A stretch of DNA of 64,000 bases from Anthostomella pinea (taxonomy: Eukaryota > Ascomycota > Sordariomycetes > Xylariales > Xylariaceae). Within the stretch, counting starts at the first letter, position 1. Every line of letters starts with the position of its first letter. The notes under the pieces are model-generated. The model saw only the letters and a program-made list of their open reading frames with translations, made no database searches and had not been told where the DNA came from. Positions 22,110 to 34,692 of this stretch are shown one piece after another. The position numbers and the translations under genes are program-made. The stretch covers positions 2,542,001-2,606,000 of the forward strand of contig CAUWAG010000007.1 in assembly GCA_963556695.1 (NCBI GenBank), in the 5' to 3' direction.

Positions 22110-23123
22110 TGCTGTATCGTCACGGGCAAGGAAGGCATCGACGATAGAGCTCGCGAGGGCACTTGGAAGGTCATAATTTAGGCGATGCGCGTAGTGCCAT
22201 GACCAAGGGTGCTGAGGTAGGTAGCTATGGAGGTGGCAGCTATAGCACACAATTAGTTCGGGGTCTTGCTTGGTTGCTGTCCTACTGCAGATATACGGTG
22301 CTTACGGTGTCTCTCGTTCGGGTGCCTATGCGCATTCACGAAGCGTACAAAGTAGAGCAGAATAACAACATCGAGACCAATTATCACAGGTCTAGTTGGT
22401 CGGCGCAAAGAACGCTGGTTGCCTTCGGGAAGATGTGTAGTCGCTGTACCTGTAACCTTACCTAAGACGGGATCATTAGTGGCTTCAGTGGTGACTTCTG
22501 AGCACCTCCGATCGGCTTGTCGGGGTGAGCTCGTCCCGTGGTGCAGCAGGCGCGGGCGGGCATCTGCTGGAATTCAAAAGGGTCCAAGCTTGCGCCAACC
22601 TGAACAAAGGGCTAATCGCTAATCTGTGGGGGCGCCTTGTGTGACTGTCCAATGACCAATCCTCGAAACGCTTGAGGCTTGGCGCTTGAGCAGGTACACT
22701 TCAGTAGCTGTGTTCCGCCGACAGATGCCGTGGGCTGCGTCGGTGGGTGCGGGCAGCCTCGCCTCTTGTCTTCATTGCGAAAAGTGTTCCTCTCTCTCTC
22801 CTCGAATTCCAAGTCCATACCTAGGTAATCTCTCTCCCAGACTTGCGCAAGCCTTTGGCACACGATTGTCTTGTGGGCAATCTGTACAGACACCACTTCT
22901 AACAAAACCATCAACTGCAACACTGCTTGCGACTTGCGCTTTGCGGCCAAGATACGACCACGACTCTCCCCTCGTACCATCTTCTTGACCCAACGAACCC
23001 CATACGAGTGTTTCGCACACCGAAACCGGGACAGTGAATACGTTGCCTGCGAACCGATTTGGCCATCTTGACTCTACTGGACATAACACAGATTGCAGCG
23101 GCGCGCCGTGGCAGTCGGTCGCC
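22110..23123. promoter_or_regulatory. Shared divergent promoter region TRAPPC11/RXT2
   Basis: About 1 kb lies between two start codons facing away from each other. It contains CATACCTAGGTAATC at about 22816-22830, near the middle. No intervening gene is evident; the open frames at 22612-22980 and 22772-23125 have no recognisable features. Confidence 0.45.
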
Positions 23124-24795
23124 ATGGCGTCTCAGCAGATTCTCTTCGCCGAGACCATTATGGCCATGAAGAAGGCAAGGAAGAGAAAGGCATACGGTAC
23201 GTCTGAGCGCCCGTGCCTACCTACAGCAAGCTGATTCTTTGGGCCAATAGACTCCGACTCCGACTCCGAAATCAACCACCAGGGCAACCGTGGGCACAAG
23301 CTGCAGAAGAGGGCAAGATTCGTACATGAAGGGCAATTAGCACCGCCATCGGGGCCAGAAGTATACAGGGAGGTAAGTCATGAAACCCGACTACTCTATT
23401 CGGGAGACTGTCTTGACAAGTTGCGACCATCCAGATCGTGAGCCACGCCGGCTACCAAAGAGCTATCATTAGCAGAAACCCGCCCCTCGTCGACGACGAA
23501 GGCTACGAAGTCGATAGCGACGATGACGAAGAGCATATCCAAAATGTCGCTGACACGGCGGCCGAGTTCAACCCGTACGCGAGTGTACGACTTGAGAGTG
23601 CGCATACACCCTTCGCGGCCCCCAAGTACTCCAAAAGCTGACCTGGGGCTCTACAGACATCCTAGCACCTCTGACTTCGGTCACTGACCTCCCAACACGT
23701 CCCACCCTGTCACGACCATATACCTCGAAGACCCTCACGGAACTTGCCGCGCAAGGCTGCAACATCATGCAGAAGGAAAACAAAGCTCTCTGGAAAGTTA
23801 AGCATCTACAGACGAAGCTCGTTGGTGATCATATCTGGGTGCCTTGTGGGATGTTCGTCGGGCCGAACGACATCGAGCTGTATCGGGACGACTACATGGA
23901 ACGTGTCGATCATGCAAAAGGTTCAGCCAAGTCGGACGCCAGCATGTCGATGCTGGAGCATACATCATTCGAAGGCAGGACGAACGGGGTGGCCTACACG
24001 AATGGCGCAATGCCCGCTACTAGCAGTAGCAAGGCAGTGGCTGAAGCAGAGAGACTAGACGATACCGATACTTCCATGGCGGACGCCGAGCCTCAAGCCG
24101 ATGCAGACACGACGGTCACCGAAACATTGACACATGACGAGGAAGGCGTTGGCCATGAATTCGAACGAAAATCCGACGATGGCCAGCAAGACCATCCGGC
24201 CAGTAACACAGCGGGCGATCCATCGAAGAGTAGTGCTGCGCAGAAAACAGACGGCAATGTGGGCAACGAGAAACAGGACCAACCAGCTTCGAATGTCGCC
24301 GGCGGCATAGTAACAAACGGCTCAGTGGCGGGTGGACAACAGGAAGCTGGTGCCAGTGGCGCACATCAAAGGCACGAAGTTCGGAAAGAGGCACATCAGG
24401 AGGGCAACCGGCCGATGTCTGCCGTATCAGAACCCTCTGATGCTCTGTCCATCCATCCGTTCTTCTTACCTCCGCGGTCAGCCCACCCGGATCGGGATTT
24501 AGGACTTCCGCCGGATGAAGCTGACGATATGCGGCGACTCCTGCAGCTGTACATACAAAAGCAGGAAGAACTCTGTCGAGGGGCAAAGCGTCTATACGAA
24601 GGACTACTTCGGGCAGACAGGATGCGGAAGACGGTGCTGCAATGGACCAAGTACGAAGCACACAAGGACATGTCGGATGGCGAGGATTGGTATGACAAGG
24701 AAGAATGGGGCTTGGAAGAGGACCTGAAGAAAGGCCAGGACGAGGAAGAGGAGGATACCACACAGACGACCAAGAAGACGAGGGCTCGCAGATAA
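23124..24795 (+). CDS. rxt2: Rxt2-like subunit of the Rpd3L histone deacetylase complex
   Basis: Four exons (23124-23196, 23251-23372, 23435-23597, 23657-24795) give 498 residues; phases close exactly. Introns of 54, 62 and 59 nt have canonical GTACGT, GTAAGT and GTGCGC donors with TAG/CAG acceptors. The N-terminal Rxt2 domain reads MASQQILFAETIMAMKKARK, then HKLQKRARFVHEG, SHAGYQRAIISRNPPLVDD, NPYASVRLENILAPLTSV, then a stretch through LSRPYTSKTLTELA and KENKALWKVKHLQTKL. Rxt2 is a small subunit of Rpd3L, the Sin3-associated deacetylase complex repressing transcription in the nucleus. The middle (about residues 260-390) is low-complexity and polar; a helical charged segment near the C-terminus ends KKTRARR. 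The join into exon 4 restores the conserved LENILAPLTS. Confidence 0.9.
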
Positions 24796-25337
24796 AGAAG
24801 CGAAGTGCTGCAGCTGGTCGAGTGTTCTTATTTCAGTCAGCATGGTTATCGGATACCCGGGCATTATCTAGTCCCAATCATAAGATCTTTGATATTTCAC
24901 TCTTCTCAACCAGTCTCAACTGCTGATGCTGCGGATATGCGTCGCAAAGCCTGATGGCCTAGTAGTGAGTTGACCGAATTCTAGTCCTTATCTATGTAAT
25001 ATTGTAGGGTAAAGCTCATCGTTACCATCGACGGGGAACAAGACAGGTGGAGGGAGATACCGCATACTTTTGGGTCAGGTCGGATATGCTGACGGGCAAA
25101 CGGGGAATGGGTCCGACTGGGATGACGCAGTGCCGGGCCAGGGAGCCCCCCAGCTTTGAGTGCCGTCCATCTGGTTCCGCCGACTATAGCCGGCGAGCAA
25201 CCCAACCTGCAACTCATCACCTCACATCACGACAACGACGAGCAGCCACCTCTTTCGAGCCAAGGACCGAAAACTCAACGTTCATTGACAAGCGCCAAGT
25301 TTGGATGAAACAGAACCCGTCTGGAGTCTAGCTCATC
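24796..25337. other. Intergenic, OPI3 promoter
   Basis: 542 bp between two same-strand genes. Nothing recognisable beyond an A/C-rich leader just before the OPI3 start. Confidence 0.4.
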
Positions 25338-26171
25338 ATGGCACACCTCGAGACACCGGCCACCAAGCTGGTCGACTTCAACCAGAAGAGCTTGCTCCGT
25401 ACGTCTGAAGCACCCATGATCGCACTCATACTGGGCTATCGCCATACTGACAACTGCCTCCCCAAAGTCTCGGCCTGCGCTATTGCCTTCAACCCTCTAT
25501 TCTGGAAGTAAGTCTTAATAGTAATCAGACGATATGCTTCTCTAGACCAGCGTGACTAACACCTGTGCGTAGCATTGTAGCCCGGCAAGGTCCGTTTGTC
25601 CCTGACCCCCAACCCCGCTCGGAAGCCGGCAGCCAGTCCTAACATGCCACCAGAATACCGCAACAAGGTGCTCACGAAGCTCTTCGGCGGGCGATCGCAG
25701 ACGGCGTGCTACGCGCTCGCGGGCACCATCTTCTCGCTCGGCCTCGTGCGCGACCTCCTCTACGAGCGCGCGCTGCGCCAGCAGCCGACGTACCCGCTGC
25801 TCGAGACGACCGAGGCCAAGTGGCTGGCGTACGCGCTGATCGCCAGCGGCAACATCCTAGTGCTGTCGTCGACGTGGGCGCTGGGCATCACGGGCACGTT
25901 CCTGGGCGACTACTTCGGCATCCTGATGGACGACATCGTCACGGGCTTCCCATTTAATATCACCGACGCGCCCATGTACAACGGCTCGACCTGCAGCTTC
26001 CTAGGCACGGCGCTGCTGTTCGGCAAGCCCGCCGGCATCCTGCTGACGGCCTGGGTGTTTGTGGTGTACCAGATCGCGCTCAAGTATGAGAACCCGTTCA
26101 CGGCTGGAATCTATGCCAAGAGAGAACGAGAGCGCGCCGCTGCGAAGGGTGGTGATAAGAAATCGCGATGA
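25338..26171 (+). CDS. opi3: Phospholipid methyltransferase Opi3 (PEMT-type)
   Basis: Four exons (25338-25398, 25468-25507, 25573-25589, 25654-26171) give 211 residues, close to yeast Opi3. The third exon is only 17 nt. Introns are 69, 65 and 64 nt; the last uses GTCCGT with CCTAAC before CAG. Conserved segments run in order: ACAIAFNPLFWNIVARQEYR, then TKLFGG and AGTIFSLGLVRDLLYE, LGITGTFLGDYFGILMD, TGFPFNITDAPMYNGST, GKPAGI and NPFTAGIYAKRE. The enzyme uses S-adenosylmethionine to methylate phosphatidyl-N-methylethanolamine, and then the dimethyl form, to phosphatidylcholine. It is an ER membrane protein with several hydrophobic segments. The tiny exon makes automated models likely to start wrongly at 25596 inside intron 3. 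Confidence 0.93.
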
Positions 26172-27079
26172 GCTGGGTCTACGACCGGACGACTGATTTG
26201 AGTGCCAGACGGGCAAGGAAGTGTGAACAAAATTGGAGCAGTTGCGTTCAGTTGCATGAATAGGCGAGCTCGCGTGTGAAATACCTGATGTGTGAATTTG
26301 ACAGACTAGAAAGCGCTGGGTGTTACGGCGGGCATGCAGCTCGAGAGGGTAGATTTTGACCAACTGCCAAGTTCAACATTGGCACAATATGGCCAATATG
26401 AAGTCAATGTGTGCGAGTTTGCTCGCATCGTGATCAAACAACGCTGGCAAGCAGATCTAATAAGCCATGGTCAGAGGCTGTAGTACACCCTGACCTTTGC
26501 GCAACCAAGTATGCCGCGAGATGAGCGCTTGTCCATGATGACTCCAGCCAACACAGGGTGAGCCCGCAATGTGCAACACACCTCTGCAGATGCCGAGGAA
26601 CCACGTGTTGCCGTGATCGGTTGACGACGCCGGGATGATGCCGTCATGCGGAAGAAACCGTGGCAGTTTGCACGCTAAAGTTGCGATCGGAAGGAACGGT
26701 CCAGCCACAGCGTGGCTTCCGACTCCCAGGGGCGACACCTTGCCGGGCGCTGACGCTACTGTAGATGCGGCCATCCCGCTTCATTCTCTGGGGTTTCCGT
26801 GGGGACCTTGGCGGCAGTGAGTCGACGAATCAACATCACATCAACGTCGATTTCCTCTTCGTCCCGTCTCCTACCTTTAACGACTACCCTACTCTGTCTC
26901 GTACCTTCCTCGGGCTCGGTTGGCACCACGGCCTCGGCATCAGCATCGAATTCCTTTGTCCCAGTGTGTATACTCTCTTTGAATTGGAGGTCCTCCATAA
27001 ATAGACCACCAGGGACGTGTCAAGTTGGAATTTTTGAGAAGACGCTGCAGTCAGCACTCTGTCCCGGTCTAGGTCTACT
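26172..27079. other. Intergenic, promoter of the Nramp gene
   Basis: 908 bp without a supportable gene. Open frames at 26756-26998 (-) and 26799-27083 (+) overlap the probable Nramp leader and have no recognisable features. Confidence 0.4.
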
Positions 27080-29248
27080 ATGAACAAGACCTCGAGGACT
27101 GATGAGCCGTACGAGGGCGAAGGACTCCATCAGAACCCCAACGCCCTCTCAAACGATCTCGTCACCAACCAGGACCTCAACGGGATCGCAAATTCCAGAG
27201 AACGCAGAGGGCACGATGCAAGAAGCATGCACAACTCGGGCCAGCCAATTGCAGAGGACAATCCGCCCGGCGTCGATGTCGACAGAGACCGCGGCGCCGC
27301 CACCACCGCAAATCTGACCAACCGGTGTCGTTCTATTGGTCAGTCGCCAGCGACGACTTCAACGCTGGTGAACAAGGACGGCTCGACACCCGGCAGCAGG
27401 GCTTTCGCCAACCCTGCGCCGCCGCCGCCGTCCCATGGCCCACGGACTCCCGTGCACAAGGTCGCGCATACGCTCGTCACCTTTGGCAAGTTCGTCGGGC
27501 CGGGCTTCCTCGTCGCCGTGGCCTACATCGACCCGGGCAACTACTCCACAGATATCAGCGCCGGCGCCGAGAACCGGTTCCGCCTGCTCTTCATCATCCT
27601 CATGAGTAACATCTTTGCCGTCTTCCTGCAGTGCCTGTCGGTCAAGCTGGGCACCGTCACAGGCTTGAACCTCGCTCAGGCATGCCGCGCCTTTTTGCCC
27701 AGGTGGCTCAATTACTTCTTGTATTTCATGGCCGAGGTCGCCATCATCGCGACCGACATCGCTGAGGTGAGTAGTACCTCCCCACGACACGCTGCGTCGA
27801 CCAGGAGATTGACTTCAGGGGTAGGTCATTGGCACGGCCATCGGGCTCAACCTACTCATCCCTCAATTACCCCTAGTCGCCGGGTGCGCCCTCTCCATCC
27901 TCGATGTGATGGTTATTCTCATCTTCTACCGGCCTAATGGGTCGATGAAGGGCCTCCGGTTTTTCGAGTTCTTCGTCATGCTTCTCGTCCTGGCCGTGGT
28001 CATCTGCTTCTGCATCCAGCTCTCGCTCATCAAGGGCACGAGTCCCGGTGAAGTCTTTCGCGGCTATATCCCTAACGACTCCGTCACGACGTCCGCGGGT
28101 ATCTTCCAGGCCTGCGGCATTCTCGGTGCTACTGTAAGTTCATCCTCCGTCTGCTCTTACACAATGTTGTTTTCTTAGGGCATCATGAATCTTCAATTAT
28201 TACGTTCATCCATTCCCACTTCTCGAGTATGAGCCGGCAGGTGGTACAAAGGTTGTAGTGGGATTACCACCAGCTATTGATCCCCCTACCATACTGGTCT
28301 TACTATGGCCCCTGAGAATTGACGCGTGTGGTATTTGGCTCGGAGCCTTTGACAGTCTTGCTTACGATCATGTAGGTGATGCCACATTCGCTATATCTTG
28401 GCTCCGGTATTGTGCAGAGCCGACTGCTGGATTACGATACCAAATGCGGACTACTGCCGGCGGAATCTGAAGACAGTATCAACGACGAAAAGACGGGCGT
28501 AAAGACCTACTATATTCCAAGTCTTACGGCCATTCAACATTCGCTGAAGTACTCTTACACCGAGGTGACCCTCTCACTCATTACATTTGCTCTTTTCGTG
28601 AACAGCGCCATCTTAATCGTGGCTGGCGCGAGTCTTTACAACAGCCCCGACGCCCTCGAAGCTGATATCTTCGGCATTCACGACCTCCTTTCGGCTAGTA
28701 TCAGCCCTGCGGCTGGCACCATCTTCGCGCTCGCCCTGCTCTTTTCCGGTATTTCCGCAGGCATCGTGTGCACGATCGCCGGGCAGCAGATATGCGAAGG
28801 AGCACTGAAGTGGAAGATGAAGCCATGGCTTCGTCGCCTCATCACCCGGTCTATTTCCATCACGCCCAGCATCATCATTGCTGGCGCCGCCGGGAGGGAG
28901 AAGCTCAATGCCGCGCTTAACGGTAGCCAGGTTGTTCTCAGCGTTGTCTTACCCTTTGTCTCGGCGCCCCTCATATGGTTCACGTGCTTCAATAAGTTCA
29001 TGGCCACGCAGCCTGGCCCCGCCCGGTACAAGACCGAGGGCATTGATGCCTTCGGCTCTAATGATATCCATCCGGGTGTTCAAGGCAGTGACCCAGAACA
29101 CGCTCCCGGTAATAGGGACGTGGACCAGGATGCCTTCGTGAAGATGGCGAATTCCTGGTGGGTCGCGGTGCTGGCTGCGGCCATTTGGCTTGTTATCGTG
29201 GTTTTGAATATCGCGAACTTGGTGCTTCTGGGTCTTGGAAATGGTTGA
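27080..29248 (+). CDS. Nramp-family divalent metal transporter (Smf-like)
   Basis: Three exons (27080-27766, 27825-28133, 28376-29248) give 622 residues. Intron 1 is 58 nt (GTGAGT to TAG); intron 2 is unusually long at 242 nt (GTAAGT to TAG). A polar N-terminus of about 130 residues precedes the transporter core. The core has the Nramp metal-site motif AYIDPGNYSTD, then FLQCLSVKLGTVTGLNLAQ, and after intron 2 VMPHSLYLGSGIVQSR, which is the second metal-site motif. The transport signature CTIAGQQICEGALKWKMKPW lies near residue 470. About eleven to twelve hydrophobic segments are visible. Nramp proteins import Mn2+ and Fe2+ by proton symport at the plasma membrane or endosomal/vacuolar membranes. 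Which membrane applies here cannot be told. The final 110 residues include a hydrophilic loop and a last TM segment. Confidence 0.92.
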
Positions 29249-31727
29249 AGAGTGACTGTTGGTGAATGGGTAGGAGTAGCTCCTCCTGGGGGCTGATGAG
29301 ACGCAATTTGCCATGGCAATCGTTGGCCGGTCAGGATGGTCTGGCGACGATGAGCCTGTCTGTTTTGGGTGTGAGTACTCCGGCCTTGATCCCTGGCCGG
29401 GGTAGTTATTAGTCAACTGCTAATGTCTATCTCAGAGCTATGAGTTCATGAGATTACGAGTTGACTTGAGATTTTGAGGCACCCGCTACTGCCTTGGACT
29501 TCGTACCGTGGGACATAAGGCAGATAGGGCCTACTTTTTTGATAAAAACCGCACAGCAGAGGAGTTCTCATAAGTATGCATTAGCGAAAAGTACTCTAGT
29601 TGGGTACCGACGTCGGGAGAGAAAGAACATAGACAGTATCCAAGTACTTAATCCCCCCAAAACAAGAGCTATGGTTGGAAGAAGATACTCTCGGTTGATA
29701 TGGTCTGTCATGCTCATGTAGACAACATACCTTTGTGCGTTTGTCGATCTCAGCGGTGTCTTCCAATGCACGTCGTCTCCTATAAATATGCTACTTGTTG
29801 TCAACAACCTCGCAGTCTTCTCCCAGACAACGCGTAGAGGCTCCTTGTTCGCACTTACTCATGTGACTTAACACTAATCCCGGTTCTTGTCTCTTGTCTC
29901 GTCGTAAGTCACACGTCACAACTTATCGCACTGATCATTACCACCGGAGGCACAAACACCAGGCTCAGTATCACAGAGCCAGTATCACACAGCACCAGTC
30001 ACGAAAACTCAACCCACGCCCACCGTGGACCACCACAAAGGGTCCCCCCTTTCCCAGTCCGGGGTCTGGGAGGATCGGTTCCTTGCTCGAGCAGGATTCG
30101 TTCTATTAATTGAGGTTTCAAAAAAATTAAAATTTTGCAAGGCTGGATAACTGCGATGTCGGAGCAGCGTGTAACCTGACATCGACATCGTGGGGACCAG
30201 GGTTTTGCGCCACGTTATCAGTACAGTAAGGAGGGCAGGGTCGAGAATGACAAGGCGGTTTTGTTTAAAACCCCAGTAGGAATCACCGGGACGGACGGGT
30301 TCAGACATTCGGTTAGTACCATTTTTATTTCCTTCCCATTTTGAATTTCTCGACATGGTGGCGGGTCACTGGAGTGGTATATGGATAGGAGTACTTCGTC
30401 TATTCATAGCCTGTGCCATGACGGCTCAGGGGCAGAGTTGTCGAGGCATGGGGTTGGTGAAAGGGGTATAAGTGCTCCTGTTGACGGTGACAACACAGGC
30501 TAGATACCAGCGAATGGAACAGACATATAACGACAAGACAAACGCAGATCTCAAGGCGAAGGGCGACTCAAGTGAGCGACATCAACAAACAGCCTGTCCT
30601 GCCTTCCTGGCCCCTTTCTTCCCCAAACTTCCACTCAGCCCTCCATACCTACTTACCTACCTATCTACCGCCTATAGCGCCATGTTGTATCCTTTCGCCT
30701 TCCCCCTTCCCCATTTGCCCACCACCACCCCTAAGCCCTCACCTAATTCCCATCCCTCTTCTCCTCTAGACACCACGAGCAGGCCGCTAAAGGGTCGCAA
30801 AGGGGAAAAACAGACGAACAACGCAGAAAGCAGACGACCACCACCCCGGCTTCGTGGACCTATAACCCATAACCCACCCCGACCCGTCTCCCTGCCCTGC
30901 ACCGGCCACCAGCTACGGGATCGTCAGGGTCAGTTAGCCGCCGAGGCCGTTTGAGCAGCAGGCCGCCGCCACTGGTCAACGGCCCGCTCGCTGAGCGTCC
31001 ACGCCGTCGGGGGAAAAAAAAAGGGGGAAAGAAAAAGAGCTTCAAATATGCACCGGCAGTCAGTCAGTCAGTCCCTCACGGGCTGTCTTGCAATAGTTCG
31101 AGTCTCTCGACCCTACTGGCGGCAGAGTACCGGCGCCTGGCGGCGGCGGAGCTTGGTTGTGAGCGTGCCGTCAAAGACGAGTCAATTTGTACTCCTTGTT
31201 TTCCTCTTGTTCTGCTACTGTGGTGATAATAGGGTGATAGGGAAGGGGGACGAAGGGATGGATACATAGGTCTGTCTGCCTTACTTGCTCAACTGTAGAA
31301 TCTTGCTTCTCGACGCTCTCTATGGCCCTCCCTGGCAGTGCGGCAAGTCCACCAAATACCCTTGTCATCTAATAGAAACATCTTACCGTTTGCGTGTGTA
31401 CTGACTTCTTGAGAACAAGCGGGTTGGCTGGCGATGGAATGTCAAGAGGCGTTCGGACGTCCAAGGTATGCATCACTTAGTAGTCTATTATGTATTAATA
31501 CAGAGGTACTACTTATTGTCTCTCGCAAGACTAATGGATTCTCATTCCAGCCACGCGAAATGCTACCCAACTCCAGTTCACCATGCAAGTCGTCCCAACC
31601 TGCTCCACACAGCCACTGTCTCTCCCTCCCTTATATACGGTTATGCCATATGTCAGGCGACTTCGTTTATTTCACCCTCTCCTCTTGAAGCACACACAGC
31701 AGCGACTTCACCGAACCGCCGAAAGAC
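29249..31727. other. Intergenic between convergent genes, 2.5 kb
   Basis: The region lies between the 3' ends of the Nramp (+) and glycerol kinase (-) genes, so it should carry both terminators. Open frames (for example 30472-30954) are proline- and serine-rich low-complexity readings. Short CAGT repeats occur near 31058-31073. No gene is supported. Confidence 0.45.
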
Positions 31728-33560
31728 CTAGACCTCGGATTGCTCGATGCCTTCAAACTCAGCCTCCGCTGCATCCCTCACCCAACCCCGACTCATCTCG
31801 ACAGCCTTCTCCCAATTCTCGTACATCTTCTGACCCTGCCTTCTGTCCATATCGGGTTCGAAGTTTTTACGACCGGGCTTCTTGTGAGTGATCTCCGAAA
31901 CCTCTTCAAGATCCCTCCAGAAGCCACCGACTGCCATGCCGGCCGCAATCGCGGCTCCTAGCGCCGTTGTTTCGCGCATGGATGGACGCTCAACCCGTAT
32001 GCCAATGATGTTGGCTTGGGTTTGCATGGTCAAGTCCGAGTTGGACATACCACCGTCGACAGCGACGCCCCCAAGCTTGTGCTTTGAATCCTTCTCCATT
32101 GCCTCGAGAATGGCGCGGGTTTGGAAGCAAGTGGCTTCTAGGGTGGCGCGGGCGATGTGTCCTCTCTGGGTGTGTTGTGTTATGCCGACTGCGATGTATC
32201 AGCCTCCGACCTCTTCAACCGCCTTGGCAGCGTCCTGAAAGAGGAACGGCCGGGCTTGGGGGTGAGTAACTTACACAGAGTGCCTTTGGCATCATCGATC
32301 CAGTATGGAGCAAAAAGACCACTAAATGCAGTGACGAACACTACTCCGCCGTTGTCCTCTACTGTCCTGGCCAGCTCGCCAACCTTGGTGGAATCACGCA
32401 AGAATCCCAGGTTGTTCATTAGGAACTTCACGCCAGACCCAGCCACGGCTATACTGCCCTCAAGCGCATAGACTGGTTTTTGCCCCTTGCCGAAATCGTA
32501 CGCGACAGTAGCCAGCAGGCCATACTGAGATATGACCGGTTCTGTGCCTACATTGTACAGCAGGAAACATCCAGTACCGTACGTGTTCTTCGCATGGCCT
32601 GGGCTAAACCCACAATGCCCGACTAAAGCACTGGACTGGTCACCCAGACAGCCCGCAATCTTGGTCCCGGCCAGTATACCCCTGGCCAGGGTACCAAAAG
32701 CTTCGGCATCCGAAGAGGGCACAATCTTGGGGAAGTCGACCTTGGAACGGTCGATGCCGAAGAAGTTGATAAGCTCATCATCATACTGACAGGTGTGCAG
32801 ATTCATGAACATAGTTCTGCTCGCATTCGAGGTGTCGGTCACATGCACGTTCTTCTCCTTGCCGCCGTTCAGCTTATAGATCAGCCAACTATCGACGGTG
32901 CCAAAGGCGAGACGGCCTTCCTCGTAGGCCTTTTTCACCTGGTCGTGGTAGCGCACCAGCCAGAGCAGCTTCACGCTAGAGGGATATGTACTCAGTGGCA
33001 GACCACAAAGCTGTAACAACCTATCTGCGCCCAGGTGGCCTTTCAGTTCTCGTACCAAGTCTTTGGTTCGCGTATCGGGCCAAACAACGGCTTCGCAAAG
33101 GGGTTCGCCTGTATACTTATCCCAGCATACGGTCGTTTCTCGCTGGGTGGTGAGACCAATGGCCTTGATCTGCTCTTTGCGGTAACCTTTCGTTATGAAT
33201 TGTTCGACAGCCCTTTCGATACATTGTTCGACAGACTCGAGGAGTTCTAGGGGCCTGTGATCATGCCAGCTGCGACACGGGATAGAGCGTTAGCTTATCG
33301 TCACAATAGGGCATGGCACCGAGGACGAAGACAAGGGCGATGACATACCCCGAGTGTGGATAGTAGTTCTGGAACTCGATCTGGTGGCTGGCAATAGGAT
33401 CGGCGAAGCGGTTGAAGATGATGAAGCGGGACGAGGTTGTGCCCTGATCGACGGCACCGATGAAGCTCTCCTCCTCGACATGGCCGTTGACGCCGTTGAC
33501 GCCGTCGGCTAGGCGTCCATGCTCGGTGCCAGATGTCTTGCGCTCGCGAGTGTCTCCCAT
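31728..33560 (-). CDS. gut1: Glycerol kinase (FGGY family)
   Basis: Three exons (33349-33560, 32275-33269, 31728-32188) give 555 residues. Introns are 33270-33348 (GTATGT, GCTAAC, CAG) and 32189-32274 (GTAAGT to CAG). Residues about 30-60 contain FIGAVDQGTTSSRFIIFNR, the ATP phosphate-binding segment. These follow in order: LTTQRETTVCWDK, KLLWLVRYHDQVK, GTVDSWLIYKL, then LGDQSSALVGHCGF, NTYGTGCFLLYN, FSGLFAPYWIDDAKGTLFGI across intron 2, and VDGGMSNSDLTMQ. It phosphorylates glycerol to sn-glycerol-3-phosphate using ATP, the first step of glycerol catabolism. A 30-residue polar N-terminal extension (TSGTEHGRLADGVNGVNGH) precedes the fold. The start is the ATG nearest the conserved region; an upstream in-frame extension to 33662 is probably leader. 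Confidence 0.93.
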
Positions 33561-33906
33561 TGCACCTTTACCGTCGCGGCTCGCGAAGTAAGGTGCAGAA
33601 CCTATGGACGTAGGGCTTGGTCGTCTTTGGGTGATGTCGGACTGAAGGCACTCGCGAGGCAAGTCTCCCTTATCCTAGCAGTTTGGATAGGGACGGCGTG
33701 CGGTGTACCAGGTGGACGTCGAGAAGGGGTGGGCTACGCCAGGAGAGGCTCTTCTAGTTGGGGCGAATAGTGTCGGTTGCGGCTGTGCGCACAGGGTAAG
33801 CGTGGGCGATGGGCCGTGGGGTCTGGGTAGGGTTCGACGCGAGAGGTATGAAAATAGGTAACTGGGGAGATAGGAGGAGGAAGAGGAGGAGGACGTGGAG
33901 GAGCAG

Positions 33907-33950
33907 GAGGAGATGGAGATGGAAATGGAGATGGAGATGGAGATGGGAGA
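33907..33950. repeat. GGAGAT/GGAAAT hexanucleotide repeat
   Basis: About seven GGAGAT-like units lie 350-390 bp upstream of the gut1 start. On the gut1 sense strand this is a pyrimidine-rich tract, a common fungal promoter feature. Confidence 0.75.
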
Positions 33951-34692
33951 GGGCTTCATGGTAGCAAAGTCGCGCAGGCAGAGTCGCACTATGTACTTTA
34001 ACTTATGGTGCCTCCCTACCGCTGTCAACCGCGCGAAGTACAGTACAGGTGACAGTATGCAGCTCCATGCAAGTAATGTGGGAATGCAGAGCCCGGCGAA
34101 TCAGGCAGGGAGGGATCGTCTCTTCTGGGGAGTGGGGAGGACCAGAGTCGAACCGCTCGCCGCTCGGGGGCACCGCTGGCCCCGGCGCTGGAGAGGGGGA
34201 GCACCACTGAAGAGTGGAGACTTGAGAGAAAGCCAACGGGCCCCGGTGCGGAGACGAAGTTGGAGCTCCTCTCCCATCCCATCTTTGGCGTTGATTGGCA
34301 GTGAAATCCCACTGCTCCAGCTGACAGCGGACTCGAGGCCACCGGAGCCAAGTCCTGATGAATTGTTTTAGATCCGTTAGTGGGGAATTGTGACATCAGG
34401 ATCCAAACATGGCCCTCGTTCAGCCCCAATCTGTCAACGACGCTGCCCCTCATTAGTCAATTCCAGTCTCACATGAGTAGCCAGATCTTTCGAGCCCCTC
34501 ACTCCCATGCACATTGGATGCATTCTGGCCTTCCGATCCCGCAGCACCGTAAGGTAGGAACTTCATCAGTGTTGTCAGTTCCTGTCAGTTCTTGTGGATG
34601 CTGGGTGTTCGGATGCCAAGTACATCTGACACTCAGACACTCAGACACTCGAACCTCGACTCCATTCATTGGGCATTGTTGACGAGTCGCCA

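Noticed and set aside
25596..26171. OPI3 reading frame starting at 25596
   Set aside because: The first residues (SLTPNPARKPAASPNMPP) fall in intron 3; the conserved N-terminus is recovered only by splicing from 25338.
34131..34210. AGAGTCGAACC string resembling a reverse-complement tRNA T-arm
   Set aside because: The flanking bases do not form a T-stem and no acceptor, D or anticodon arms could be folded around it.
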